Assembly: GCA_021732415.1 (NCBI GenBank)
Contig: JAKFVC010000047.1
Location: 38,730-102,729 of the forward strand
DNA: 64,000 bases
Reading direction: 5' to 3'
Source: Planctomycetaceae bacterium
GTDB lineage: Bacteria; Planctomycetota; Planctomycetia; Planctomycetales; Planctomycetaceae
In this document: positions 9,412 through 19,148 of the stretch, piece by piece
Layout of the letters: the number at the start of each line of letters is the position of its first letter
Position numbering within the stretch: position 1 is the stretch's first letter
The notes under the pieces: generated by a model
Databases searched by the model: none
Seen by the model: the letters and a program-made list of their open reading frames with translations, nothing else
Told to the model about the DNA's origin: nothing
Program-made: the position numbers and the translations under genes

Positions 9412-11820
9412 ATGAATCATCGTCGCTTCCCCAGGCTCGGCACCCTCTGCGTTGTCGTCGCCGGCCTGTTGGGCTGGTGTACTCAGACAAACTCCGCCGA
9501 GCCTCCTGTTCGGAAGATCGTGCTGATTGCCGGGCCGATTACCGGGCATCCCAAGCACGCGCATGAGTACGAAAAAAACGTCATCCTGTTGAAGCATCTG
9601 CTCGACACGTGCCCGAATGTCAAAGGGATTAAGACCGAGGCCCACTTCAAAGGCTGGCCTGAGGACGAGCGGACTCTGGAGGATGCCGACACGATTGTCA
9701 TGATTTCCGACGGCGGAGATCATCGCGAGACCGATCACCCACTGTACGTCGGCGACCGTTTCAATAAGTTGGCCAAACAGATGGCTCGCGGGTGCGGATA
9801 CGTTCAATTCCACTGGACGACCTTCAACCCCAGCCGCGTCCACAATCAGATCACCGAATGGGTCGGCGGGTACTTCGACTATGAAAAGGGACCAGCCGCC
9901 AACAAATGGTTCTCGGCCATTCAGACTTGGGAGGGACCAGTCAGTCTAGGAACTCCGGAGCACCCGATATCGCGCGGCGTGAAGCCTTTTACGCTACGTG
10001 AAGAGTTCTATTTCAACCTGCGATTCCGCGAACAAGACGCCCGCGTCAAGCCGATCATTGTCACTCGTCCGCCTGGTGCAAAGGTCGATCAGACGGTGGG
10101 TTGGGCTGTCGAACGCCAGGACGGCGGACGTGGCTTCGGCTTCACCGGCGGGCACTTTTACTCCAATTGGTGGTTGCCTGATTTTCGTCGCACGGTGCTC
10201 AACGCGATCGTCTGGACGGCCAAAGTCGACGTGCCAGAAGGAGGCGTCGAATCCAGCCTGCCAGAACCAACAAAGGCTTTGATCGTGACCGGCTATAACC
10301 ACCCGGCACACGATTGGCGGAAGGTGACCGCGGCGTTGATTCCCGTCCTTGAACAGGATCCCCGCATTCAGGTCGAAGTGACCGAACAGCCGAACGATCT
10401 GGCCCAGGAAAACTTGAGTCGCTACGGGTTGATCGTCTTCAACTACAGCAACTGGGATCGAGCCGGTTTAACCGATGCCGCCAAGCAGAATTTCATGAAT
10501 TACCTGCGAGCGGGCGGGGGCCTCATGATCGTCCATTTTGCAAATGGTGCGTTCACGAACACGATTCCAAATAAGGAATCTGACTGGCCAGAGTTCAGAA
10601 CACAGATCGTACGCCGCATATGGGACCATACCCCCGGTCTGAGTGGTCACGATGCTTATGGAAAGTTCCAAGTCGAAACGACTGCGGCGGGAGACAAGCA
10701 CGAAATCACGCAGGGATTGCCACCGTTTGAAACCGAGGACGAACTCTATTTCCGCCAGCAAGGGACGCTGCCGATCATCCCGTTGCTGACGGCCACTTCC
10801 AAGGTGACCAAGCAAGCCGAGCCGATGGCGTGGGTCTATGAATATGGTAAGGGGCGAATCTTTCAGACGGTTCTCGGACATGCAGATGTCTCCGTTCGTA
10901 AAGCCGGTTTGGTGATGCGTCGCGGTGCGGCTTGGGCGGCGAATCTGCCTCCTCTGAGTTTTGATCCGCCAGTATCGCTGACCGAGAACTATTTGTTTCG
11001 AGACGGTAGCTCGTGGTCTCCGGCGTCATCGCTGAAGGCGGCGGGCCTCACGGCGCCTACCCCGGGTGCTGGACCAATTCCGGTGAAGAATCCGATGCCT
11101 CTCAGTGAGGGCAAGTTTGGCAAAGGCTTGAACGCCGTCAGCGGCGGGGCGTTTGTGAAAGGGCGGGCGGACTTTCGGCAGTTCCCGATCACCGTCGAGT
11201 GCTGGGTTCGTCTGAAAAATGCCTCGTCGTATAACATCCTCGTCGCCAATGAGCTCAAGTCTTCTGCTACGCATTGGGAGATTTTTACGATGCCGGCCTC
11301 GGGAGAATTGACAGCCTATCTGCCGGGGATGGCTCCGGATCATGTGCGGTCGAAGACCAATCTCTGTGACGACAAATGGCATCATGTCGCCATGATTGTG
11401 GAGAAGACTCGCATCAGGTTATTTGCCGATGGAATGCAGGTCGCCGATCAAGCAGTGAAATTCAACGACGGCAATTCGGTCGCCGGCGATTTGGCCATCG
11501 GCAGCCTGGTGGCTCGTGAGATTGGCTGTAATGGATTGGTCGATGAAGTCCGAATTTCGAACTCGATTCGCGAAATCAAGTCCCTGCCGACCGCACCATT
11601 CGAGGCGGATGACACAACCATCGGACTGTGGCATTTTGATGAGCTGGATGCAGAAAAAAAGTTTCCGGATAGTTCGAAATTGAAGTCGCCCGCCGTCGCG
11701 GAGTTGGACTCTGTAAAAAAAAAGGACCGCCAGCTCAGCAAGGCGAAGATCACTTTGGAACGGAAGCCGTGGGGTTCAAATGGACCGAGGATGATTCGCG
11801 AGACGACCGCTGGCGGCTGA
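9412..11820 (+). CDS. ThuA-ThuA-LamG secreted protein (5' part of an apparently frameshifted gene)
   Basis: This 802-residue ORF begins with a signal peptide ending near NSAEPP. Two ThuA-like (glutamine-amidotransferase-fold) domains follow: about residues 35-285 (VRKIVLIAGPITGHPKHAHE, DTIVMISDGGD) and 290-520 (TKALIVTGYNHPAHDWRKV, FMNYLRAGGGLMIVHFANG). Then comes a LamG/concanavalin domain (about 560-760; FPITVECWVRLKNAS, WHHVAMIVEKTRIRLFADG). ThuA proteins act in sugar metabolism. The last 15 residues after ERKPWG look out of frame: a -1 shift at TGG GGT (11770-11775) would read KPWGFKWTEDDSRDDRW and join the next ORF. The natural product is therefore probably one secreted protein of about 2,170 residues. 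Confidence 0.85.
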   Translation: MNHRRFPRLGTLCVVVAGLLGWCTQTNSAEPPVRKIVLIAGPITGHPKHAHEYEKNVILLKHLLDTCPNVKGIKTEAHFKGWPEDERTLEDADTIVMISDGGDHRETDHPLYVGDRFNKLAKQMARGCGYVQFHWTTFNPSRVHNQITEWVGGYFDYEKGPAANKWFSAIQTWEGPVSLGTPEHPISRGVKPFTLREEFYFNLRFREQDARVKPIIVTRPPGAKVDQTVGWAVERQDGGRGFGFTGGHFYSNWWLPDFRRTVLNAIVWTAKVDVPEGGVESSLPEPTKALIVTGYNHPAHDWRKVTAALIPVLEQDPRIQVEVTEQPNDLAQENLSRYGLIVFNYSNWDRAGLTDAAKQNFMNYLRAGGGLMIVHFANGAFTNTIPNKESDWPEFRTQIVRRIWDHTPGLSGHDAYGKFQVETTAAGDKHEITQGLPPFETEDELYFRQQGTLPIIPLLTATSKVTKQAEPMAWVYEYGKGRIFQTVLGHADVSVRKAGLVMRRGAAWAANLPPLSFDPPVSLTENYLFRDGSSWSPASSLKAAGLTAPTPGAGPIPVKNPMPLSEGKFGKGLNAVSGGAFVKGRADFRQFPITVECWVRLKNASSYNILVANELKSSATHWEIFTMPASGELTAYLPGMAPDHVRSKTNLCDDKWHHVAMIVEKTRIRLFADGMQVADQAVKFNDGNSVAGDLAIGSLVAREIGCNGLVDEVRISNSIREIKSLPTAPFEADDTTIGLWHFDELDAEKKFPDSSKLKSPAVAELDSVKKKDRQLSKAKITLERKPWGSNGPRMIRETTAGG

Positions 11821-14800
11821 TGGATACCGGCCCGTTCTTCAGCGGCACACTGGCCCATCCCGGTGGCCCCACGCTGAAGGGGCTCGCTATCAAGCTTGGT
11901 GACAAAGGGCAGGCCAGCATCTGTTACGACACCGAGTTGCTCCGGGTCAGTTGCGGCTGGACGGGTGGCTTTCTGCAGTTCAGCCCGTCTCGCTTTGGGT
12001 TGATCTCGCCGCCCGCGATTCAGGGGGCAATTCAATTCGCGTCGCCTCGCCAACCGGGTTGCACGAGCACCGGCAAGTTTGAGGATACGCGTATAAAACC
12101 CTTCGGTCCGTTGCCGCGCGACGTGGCTCACTACGAAGGGTTGTCTCTACACGACAATCGAGTCGTTCTGCGATACACGGTGGGCTCAGCGCGAGTGCTC
12201 GAATCGCCGTGGGCGGAGACGTCTGGTGACGCGACAATCTTCACTCGAGAATGGGAGATTGCGGCGGGCTCGCAAGAACTGCGACTGTTGGTATCAGATG
12301 GCAAATCTCGAGCTCGTCTGATTGGACCGACTTTCGGAGCGACGCTCGAATCGGCGCCGGAGAAGCCGACGATCCTGGTGATTCCACCGCGCACCAAAGC
12401 GGTGCGAATCAAGCTCGCAGTTTGGAATTCGGACTCACAGTCCGCGGCACTTGAGCCATTACTGAATGCTTCGCCCGAGTGCCTGGATCTGGCCGCGATG
12501 TCGCAACCGGGAACACTTCGCTGGGGCGAACCACTCGTGACCAAGGGCGTCATCTCGGACAAACAAGATCCCTATGTCATCGACACGCTGACGATCCCAT
12601 TTGAGAATCGCTATCAGGCCTTGATGTTTACCAGCGGCCTGGACTTCTTCGCGAATGGCGACGCGGCGGTCTGCACGGCTCACGGGGATGTGTGGCTGGT
12701 GAGTGGCATTGATGACCAGTTGGACCGGATCACCTGGCGACGATTCGCGACTGGTCTCTTTCAGCCGCTCGGATTGAAGATCGTGAAACGCGAAGCGGAG
12801 GAACTGGTCTATGTCCTGGGGCGAGATCAGATCACAACGTTGCACGATCGCAATCACGACGGCGAGGCCGACTTCTATGAAAACTTCAACAATGATGGTC
12901 AGGCGACCGCGAATGCTCACGAATATGCGACCTGTCTGGAGACCGATTCTCAAGGCAATTTCTATTACTTGCGCGGTGACAGCGGGAGCCAGACAGAGCA
13001 CGACGGCTGCCTGTTGCGGGTGACGCCGGACGGGCACACGCTAGAAGTCTTCGCGACCGGATTTCGCAATGCGAATGGACTGTCGATTGGACCAGAAGAC
13101 ACGATCACGGTGGCACCTCAAGAGGGCAATTGGACTCCGGGCTCGGCGATTTTTCAGGTGCGACAGGGTGGTTTTTATGGAGCAATGCAGGCCCATCATC
13201 GCAAAGTCGCGCCGACGGAATACGATCCGCCCATCTGCTGGATCCCTCGCCTGCAGGACAATTCCAGCGGCGGACAATCTTGGGTAACGAGTCACCGCTG
13301 GGGGCCGTTGCAGGGACAGTTACTGCACTTCTCGTTTGGTACCTGCCGGATGTTTTTGACGGTGCGGGAGGAACTCGAAAAGGGAGTTCAGGGCGGCACG
13401 GTGCAGTTTCCGTTGCTGTTTGATTCGGGAGTGATGCGTGGTCGTTTTCGGCCACAGGATGGTCAATTGTATGTCGCGGGATTGAAAGGTTGGGTCTCCA
13501 GTGCGGTCCAGGATGGATGCCTGCAACGGGTGCGCTACACGGGTCGACCAGTCGATTTTCCGGTGAAGTTGCAGACCAAGTCCAATGGGGTGACTTTGAC
13601 ATTTACGGAGCCGCTCGATCCTAACGAAGCGGTGGATCCTGATAATTTTGGCGTTGAAGAATGGAACTATCTGTGGAGCGGCAATTACGGCTCTCCGGAA
13701 ATGAAGGTCTCAAACCCCGGTCAGGTCGGGCATGATGAAGTCGAAGTCGTCTCGTCGACATTGCTGCCGGATGGTAAGTCAGTCTTTCTGGAAATGCCCG
13801 ATTTGAAGCCGGCCATGCAGGTCAGCATCAACTACACCTTGGCATCCAAGACCGGTAGACCGATCCAGCAAACATTCAACGCCACGCTGCACAAACTCGG
13901 CCTTGAGCCTCAACCCGAGCCGCTGACCAGGAAGGCTCGTCCGGGCCAGTTGCCGCTGGCCGTCGAGCAATCGCTGCGGCCGGGCCTCGTGATGAAGATC
14001 CACACGCTAGTGAATGCCGCGGCGCCCTCTCAGCATGCCGGACATGGGGTAACACGGCTGGCCGCGTATTACCTGCCGCGTTCAACAGTGGAGACGGCCC
14101 TCGGGCGAGACGCACCGCTGGGGGCCACCTGGACTGGTTACCTCAAGGTACCGCAGAAGGGCGAGTATCAATTTCGGATCGAAACGCGCGGCAAGGCGGG
14201 CCTGAAGATTGGGGCAGATGATATCGCCCTCAACACGCCCATGATCCTGCGACGAGGGTACCAACCTCTCAGCTTGTATTTTGACGAGCGGAACTCGGAA
14301 ATCGACGTCCGTTTGCTATGGAAATCGGTCAATTCGCCGTGGGAAGCTGTCCCGCCGCAGTTGCTGTTTCACCGACACGATGATGCGAAATTGGTGGACT
14401 CCCAGCTCTATTACTCTGGGAAAGACCTATTTCGGGAACACGGTTGCGCGAATTGTCATGGGTCACCCGAAGGGAAACGTGAAGCTGCCGAACAGTCTGA
14501 ACTGGGGATGTCGGCGCCGGTTTTAGATCAGCTTGGCGAACGTCTGAACGCGGATTGGATTGCGGCGTGGATTCAACGGCCGCATCAACTTCGTACCGCT
14601 GCGGTCATGCCGCAGCTCTTTCATGGCCAAGATCTATCGAGTGACAAACAGGCCATCGCCGATCTAACGGCATTTCTGGTATCGGGAAGTCCCGCCGCAG
14701 AGCCAAGTCCATCGTCCGCTGCCACCGACGATACTGATATCGGGCTGCAGATCTATGAATCCCAAGGTTGTATGGGCTGCCACCGCTTTACGCCGCCGGA

Positions 14801-15914
14801 GAGCACGGATGCCTTTCATCGAGTGTCGCTGCACTACGTGGGTGCGAAGTTTCGATCGGGCCAGATGGCCGAGTTCTTGCGAAATCCGCGGCGACACTCA
14901 CCCCAGATCCGCATGCCAGATTTTCGTTTGACCGAGCCGGAAGCGCGAGCTCTGGAAACGTATGTGCGTTCGATGTCCACCGGCAAGATTTCGGCACCGA
15001 GCGAGACTCTTCGTGGTGACGCGAAACGTGGACAGCAAATTTTCGAATCAAAAGGTTGTCAGAATTGCCACCTGATAAAGGCCGACGACAAGCGACCAAC
15101 GACCAAACTTTCTCCGGTTTGGGGCAAGACGCAATCGACCGGTTGCCTGGCCGTCGAAGCTCCGGTGGAGGCAGTTCATCCGCGATATTCGTTATCTGAT
15201 GAGAATCGTACAGCCCTGAACCGCTATTTGGAAAAAGTGGCCTCCAGAGCGCGTCCCCAATTTGATATCGAACAGCCCCAGCGAATGGTCAAACGACTGA
15301 ATTGCCAGGGCTGTCACAGCCGCGATGGCATCAACAGTCCGCTCGCCGAAATCTTGTCTGAGGAAGGTCAAGGACTGCCCCCCGAGGCGCTGCCGCAGCT
15401 CACGTGGGCGGGAGAGAAACTGCGAACCGATTGGATCGATCGCCTGTTGCATGGGAAACTAGCGTATCAATCGCGTCCTTGGTTGAAGGCTCGGATGCCG
15501 TCCTTCCCGGACAATCGTCTGGCGGAGGGGCTGGCTCGAGAACACGGGGTTCGGTTTGATACTGCCACAACATCGCCCGCCACGGCGCCGGAGCAAGTCG
15601 AACTGGGTCGCCAGTTGACGCTCAAGGGGCAGGGCTTGGATTGCCGGCAATGTCATGGAGTTGGACAGGAGCAACCGGCGGGAGATCGGGCGACGTTGAT
15701 CTCGGTGGGGATCAATTTCTCGGTGATTACCGATCGCATGAATCCCGAGTTCTTTCCCCGACTGTCGCTGAATCCACCGCGATATGATCCCAATTCGCGA
15801 ATGCCCGTGTTCGCTATCGACGGGAAGACGACCGCAGCCAAGGGGATTTTGGCTGGTGACGCCGAACGCCAGTACGAGGCGATCTGGGCCTATTTAAAGA
15901 CATTAAAACCTTAG
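11769..15914 (+). CDS. DUF6797 / PVC-type dehydrogenase-like / PA14-like / five-haem cytochrome c protein (3' part of frameshifted gene)
   Basis: The 1,381-codon ORF can only start at a GTG (11769) inside the upstream gene. It has no signal peptide although it carries five CXXCH motifs, whose haem attachment needs export. Order: DUF6797-like start (WTEDDSRDDRWRLMDTGPF), a beta-propeller region of the planctomycete membrane-bound dehydrogenase type (about 270-610; NFYYLRGDSGSQTEHDGCLL), a PA14-like module (about 740-870; GYLKVPQKGEYQFRIETRG), then CANCH (~892), CMGCH (~1000), CQNCH (~1096), CQGCH (~1178) and CRQCH (~1290). A role in periplasmic electron transfer from sugar oxidation is likely for the family but inferred here. 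Confidence 0.85.
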   Translation: MGFKWTEDDSRDDRWRLMDTGPFFSGTLAHPGGPTLKGLAIKLGDKGQASICYDTELLRVSCGWTGGFLQFSPSRFGLISPPAIQGAIQFASPRQPGCTSTGKFEDTRIKPFGPLPRDVAHYEGLSLHDNRVVLRYTVGSARVLESPWAETSGDATIFTREWEIAAGSQELRLLVSDGKSRARLIGPTFGATLESAPEKPTILVIPPRTKAVRIKLAVWNSDSQSAALEPLLNASPECLDLAAMSQPGTLRWGEPLVTKGVISDKQDPYVIDTLTIPFENRYQALMFTSGLDFFANGDAAVCTAHGDVWLVSGIDDQLDRITWRRFATGLFQPLGLKIVKREAEELVYVLGRDQITTLHDRNHDGEADFYENFNNDGQATANAHEYATCLETDSQGNFYYLRGDSGSQTEHDGCLLRVTPDGHTLEVFATGFRNANGLSIGPEDTITVAPQEGNWTPGSAIFQVRQGGFYGAMQAHHRKVAPTEYDPPICWIPRLQDNSSGGQSWVTSHRWGPLQGQLLHFSFGTCRMFLTVREELEKGVQGGTVQFPLLFDSGVMRGRFRPQDGQLYVAGLKGWVSSAVQDGCLQRVRYTGRPVDFPVKLQTKSNGVTLTFTEPLDPNEAVDPDNFGVEEWNYLWSGNYGSPEMKVSNPGQVGHDEVEVVSSTLLPDGKSVFLEMPDLKPAMQVSINYTLASKTGRPIQQTFNATLHKLGLEPQPEPLTRKARPGQLPLAVEQSLRPGLVMKIHTLVNAAAPSQHAGHGVTRLAAYYLPRSTVETALGRDAPLGATWTGYLKVPQKGEYQFRIETRGKAGLKIGADDIALNTPMILRRGYQPLSLYFDERNSEIDVRLLWKSVNSPWEAVPPQLLFHRHDDAKLVDSQLYYSGKDLFREHGCANCHGSPEGKREAAEQSELGMSAPVLDQLGERLNADWIAAWIQRPHQLRTAAVMPQLFHGQDLSSDKQAIADLTAFLVSGSPAAEPSPSSAATDDTDIGLQIYESQGCMGCHRFTPPESTDAFHRVSLHYVGAKFRSGQMAEFLRNPRRHSPQIRMPDFRLTEPEARALETYVRSMSTGKISAPSETLRGDAKRGQQIFESKGCQNCHLIKADDKRPTTKLSPVWGKTQSTGCLAVEAPVEAVHPRYSLSDENRTALNRYLEKVASRARPQFDIEQPQRMVKRLNCQGCHSRDGINSPLAEILSEEGQGLPPEALPQLTWAGEKLRTDWIDRLLHGKLAYQSRPWLKARMPSFPDNRLAEGLAREHGVRFDTATTSPATAPEQVELGRQLTLKGQGLDCRQCHGVGQEQPAGDRATLISVGINFSVITDRMNPEFFPRLSLNPPRYDPNSRMPVFAIDGKTTAAKGILAGDAERQYEAIWAYLKTLKP

Positions 15915-16095
15915 CCGGGAAGATGATTCAGGATGCCGGAATTCATGGGCCGGAAAATTCTTCGCAAATTACTTCTTGGGATTTTGACAATTCGGATTGC
16001 TGACCTAAGTTTAGGTGTCAGAGACAACTGACGACCAACACCATTCGATCGCTACAACGTGCTGCAGCAACGCACGTTACGTGAACGCAAACGTG

Positions 16096-16192
16096 GGTGC
16101 GGCAAGGCGAGCTGGGAGCTTCGAGGGGACCTTGCCGCACCTTTTTCATAGTTCAAACGGCCGGACGGGCGACACGCCTGTCCGGCCGTTTG
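16096..16192. repeat. Two adjacent strong hairpins between genes
   Basis: The first hairpin is GGTGCGGCAAGG..CCTTGCCGCAC (16096-16140). The second, 16154-16192, has a 17-bp stem starting CAAACGGCCGGACGGGC with a short ACAC-type loop. Either could stop transcription after the cytochrome gene, but no T-run follows. The remainder of 15915-16423 shows no gene. Confidence 0.7.
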
Positions 16193-16423
16193 TCGTTTGA
16201 TGATGGAATGATTTTCTTTCATGACTCCCCTCGAATTCATGGGACTTATGTGATTCAAATTGGGATGCACAGTAATAATTTAGGTCGTTTTGGCGGAGTT
16301 TTCCGAAAATGCCGATATTGAGGGCAGCAAACTGCCGATAAATCGATGGAATGGTGTCGAGTTGCGACTCCAGAGGGCTGCACGTCATACGGGTAACGCG
16401 GGTTTTTTTAAGGGATCCACGAA

Positions 16424-16666
16424 GTGCTTCTGCCGGCTGACACAGAACAGCTTGCTGATGAGGATCGCACGAACTTCAAAAAATTGGCGGGACTGCTGGT
16501 CGTCTTTCTGATTGGCTGTGGGTGTTGGGCATTTGTCTGGCACCGGAATCTGGCCCGTTCCCAACGTGTTACCGGCAATCCAGCCCAATTGGAAAACGCA
16601 GAGACACCGACAGTGGAGTTGATCCAGCAAGCTCAACAGGACACTGTTCGCTCAGATCGACGATGA
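16424..16666 (+). CDS. Small single-pass membrane protein
   Basis: This 80-residue ORF starts with GTG at 16424, nine bases after an AGGGA ribosome-binding sequence. It has one hydrophobic segment (about residues 25-42; LAGLLVVFLIGCGCWAFVW) and a polar tail. Its stop overlaps the ATG of the next gene in the four-base arrangement ATGA (16663-16666), a typical sign of translational coupling, which supports its being real. Function unknown; it probably acts with the downstream STN-domain protein at the inner membrane. Confidence 0.6.
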   Translation: MLLPADTEQLADEDRTNFKKLAGLLVVFLIGCGCWAFVWHRNLARSQRVTGNPAQLENAETPTVELIQQAQQDTVRSDRR

Positions 16667-17910
16667 AAAATACTGCCAGGATGGCAACGATGAAAAGTTT
16701 GTTTCGCATCGCGACTCGCACGCTCTGTATGGGGTTGCTGGTAGCGGTGTGTCTCGCGTGGGTGGTGACCGCCAAGGGAATTGCCCCGGAAGTCCTGGTT
16801 GCTTTCCGATCGCTGAATGATCAGACGCTGCCCTCGACTGGGCCAGACTCGCCAACGGATCCACTGCAATTTGCCCAAGTGGAGCCGACCACTCGGCTGG
16901 ATGCCCCGGCTGAAGTTCGCTCGACACCCGGCAGGCGTTTCCAACGCACCGTTGTCCCACGCGAACGGGTCCCAGTGCCCCTCTCGGGAGCTGCTGAAAA
17001 CCAGGATTCGACGAAAGAACTTCCCTCGTTGCCTCCCCTGCCACGGGCCGCGCTCGAAGACGGATTTGAAACTGACACTCAAGTGCCAGACGCCGAGCTT
17101 CTTGAGCCTCCTCCGGAGGAAATGGCCACTCACGAAGATTTCGAAGTGGCCTTGAAGGATCCCAGTCCGAAAGAGTCTGCTTCTGCGGCCAAATCCACCG
17201 CGACCAAGGTGGAAACAACGCCTGACATTCCCATGCCGAGTGACGCGCTCGTGGTGAAGCCTGCGGTCCCGACCGCTCCCAAATCAGTTGCCGGGGAAGA
17301 GCAAAAGCCCGACACGACACGCCTCACCAGCCGGCTGGATGTACTGCAGGAGCAACTGCAAAAGTTGACCGCCGAGCAGGAAAAGCAGCGGCTCTCGCAC
17401 CAATCGTGGCTGGAGTCCGCGCAACTCTTGCAGCAGCAGAAACTCCAGGGAAAACTGGACGAAATCGAAGCGAGTTTGCGTGATCTGAAGGCCAAACCCG
17501 ATCGCTTGGGAAGGACTGAACCCTATATCCAGCGACTCAACCCGAAAGACCGGACGCCAGAGACCGCACCGTCGCCGGTTGTGCGAGAAGAGAGACCGGG
17601 AACGGATGGCGAGAAACGCTTTTCGATTGAATCTCATCAAGGCGGCGTCCGCGAACTGCTGGATCTCCTCACGCAGAAGGCGAATTTGAACCTTGTCCTG
17701 ACGATCAATGTCGAAGGGGATGTGGAAATGAGCCTGCAAAACGCCACGGCGGATGAAGCCTTAAAGGCCATCCAGAGCCGTACCGGGTACGTCGTGGAGA
17801 AATCCGGGCAGAAGGTTTACGTCCGGCCAGGACCACCGATGGGGTATCAGCGGGAAGTCTTCCTGCCGCCTGTCGTCAGAGAACCGGCGAGCGTGCCGAC
17901 GACGCCATAG
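16663..17910 (+). CDS. Secretin N-terminal (STN)-like domain protein with signal anchor and coiled coil
   Basis: The start at ATG 16663 overlaps the upstream stop. The 415-residue protein has an N-terminal signal or anchor (MGLLVAVCLAWVVTAKG), then about 200 residues rich in proline and acidic residues. A coiled coil follows at about 225-285 (RLDVLQEQLQKLTAEQEKQR). Near the C-terminus is an STN/secretin-N-like module (RELLDLLTQKANLNLVLTIN, then TADEALKAIQSRTGYVVEKS). STN domains occur at the periplasmic end of secretins and TonB receptors, but no secretin pore is present. A part in an envelope secretion or pilus assembly is possible and unproven. Confidence 0.75.
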   Translation: MKNTARMATMKSLFRIATRTLCMGLLVAVCLAWVVTAKGIAPEVLVAFRSLNDQTLPSTGPDSPTDPLQFAQVEPTTRLDAPAEVRSTPGRRFQRTVVPRERVPVPLSGAAENQDSTKELPSLPPLPRAALEDGFETDTQVPDAELLEPPPEEMATHEDFEVALKDPSPKESASAAKSTATKVETTPDIPMPSDALVVKPAVPTAPKSVAGEEQKPDTTRLTSRLDVLQEQLQKLTAEQEKQRLSHQSWLESAQLLQQQKLQGKLDEIEASLRDLKAKPDRLGRTEPYIQRLNPKDRTPETAPSPVVREERPGTDGEKRFSIESHQGGVRELLDLLTQKANLNLVLTINVEGDVEMSLQNATADEALKAIQSRTGYVVEKSGQKVYVRPGPPMGYQREVFLPPVVREPASVPTTP

Positions 17911-17912
17911 CA

Positions 17913-18218
17913 TCGTGGGACGGGTCTCCAGTCCCGTCCGTCCGCTGATTTTCGATTCTGCTTCGGTGGAAACGGACAGAGAGTTTGGACCACGAATCAC
18001 GCCAATAACACGAATTAATTCCTAAAAACGGCCGCGGACGATTCGCAATCTGTTAACCCAATTCGTGTCATTCGAGTGATTCGTGGTCAAAAAATGTCTT
18101 GATCGCATTCGATAAGCGATTAGCCACGCGTTCCTGGCGAGATTTCTTAGCTTCGAGAGACGCTCCAGCTCATTCTTCGTCGAGTTGGGGACGGACGGGC
18201 CTGGAGACCCGTCCCACT
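17913..18218. repeat. Composite inverted repeat: family B outer arms with family C inside
   Basis: The outer arms are 17913-17945 (starts CGTGGGACGGGTCTCCAGTC) and 18189-18218 (GGACGGACGGGCCTGGAGAC). Between them 17988-18088 is a separate inverted repeat whose arms read GGACCACGAATCACGCC and GTGATTCGTGGTC. The same B-around-C arrangement recurs at 50531-50820. The element begins three bases after the upstream stop codon. Confidence 0.85.
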
Positions 18219-19148
18219 GGGGCAAGTGGGCAATATGAAGCGAATGTTCGCATTTCGCCTCTTGCCCAACGCTTTGCAGACAGTCGAGTTACATCTCGGC
18301 CCTCGATCAGAACTCGCCGGATGGAAATTTCCTGACCAGTCTGGGAAACCCAATTTTTTGAGTGGTAACTCGGCGGCGCGAGGCGTATACTGAAAAGGGT
18401 AAGGGCGTACGAACTCGCAATTGAGAGAAAGGAAGCTGTCGAAAGCGAACTTCTTGACCCGCTTGTCCCTAGTGATGGCGAATGATTTTGGGCAGTCCCG
18501 CCGGGCGAAAATACTTCGCCGGGGGAAACGTTGAAGAGACATCCGAAACTCGTGGTTTTCGACCCTTGACCAATGAGTTCGCAATGTGTGTGATGTCTAT
18601 AGCAACGTGAATATGCACAACGCCACGAATTACAGGGTGATCAGACTCGAGTTGCTCGTTTAACAAAGAACGGGACGAGTCCGGGATCAGGCGAACTCAT
18701 CGCTGCAAGTTTTCGTCTATTGAGATGTGTGTATTGTATTTGACGTAGGGCTGGGTGCCGCACTGAACGCGGTCGCAGATCAGGTGAAGGGATCTGCGAA
18801 AACTTAGCCGCCCGATTTTTCGCCACTTAAATTGCCAAAACGCCCTGTTTCAACGCAATTTACAGCTCAATCGCGGACAACAGATTTTGTTACCTCTTTT
18901 TTCGGCTTCAGGCTCCCTTGGACATGAGACAATCGACCCCATTTGCCATGGTAAACCGGAACTTCGCGTCACCCTTGTGGGACGCACGACATCACGCTCC
19001 GCCGCCCGCCGATCCTCGACCCGGAATCGCCTGCGGCCCCTGGCAAAATTGGTGTTGATTCCGACCGTTTCCATCACGGTCCCCGCCCTGCGTCAGGGCA
19101 CTGAGTACACGGATGTGCGAACCCGCTAAATTCGACAAGGAGTGCATC
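18219..19148. other. Long gene-free region upstream of the sigma factor gene
   Basis: About 930 bp hold no convincing ORF on either strand. A short hairpin (CGCCGGGCGAAAATACTTCG then CCGGGG) lies near 18500. The region is AT-richer than its surroundings around 18820-18900. It may contain the sigma factor promoter, a long leader or a small RNA; I could not identify one. Confidence 0.4.

Noticed and set aside
11715..11723. Run of nine A as a programmed -1 frameshift site
   Set aside because: A shift here is possible but would lose the continuous ERKPWGFKWTEDDSRDD reading; the G-run at 11770-11775 gives a better junction.
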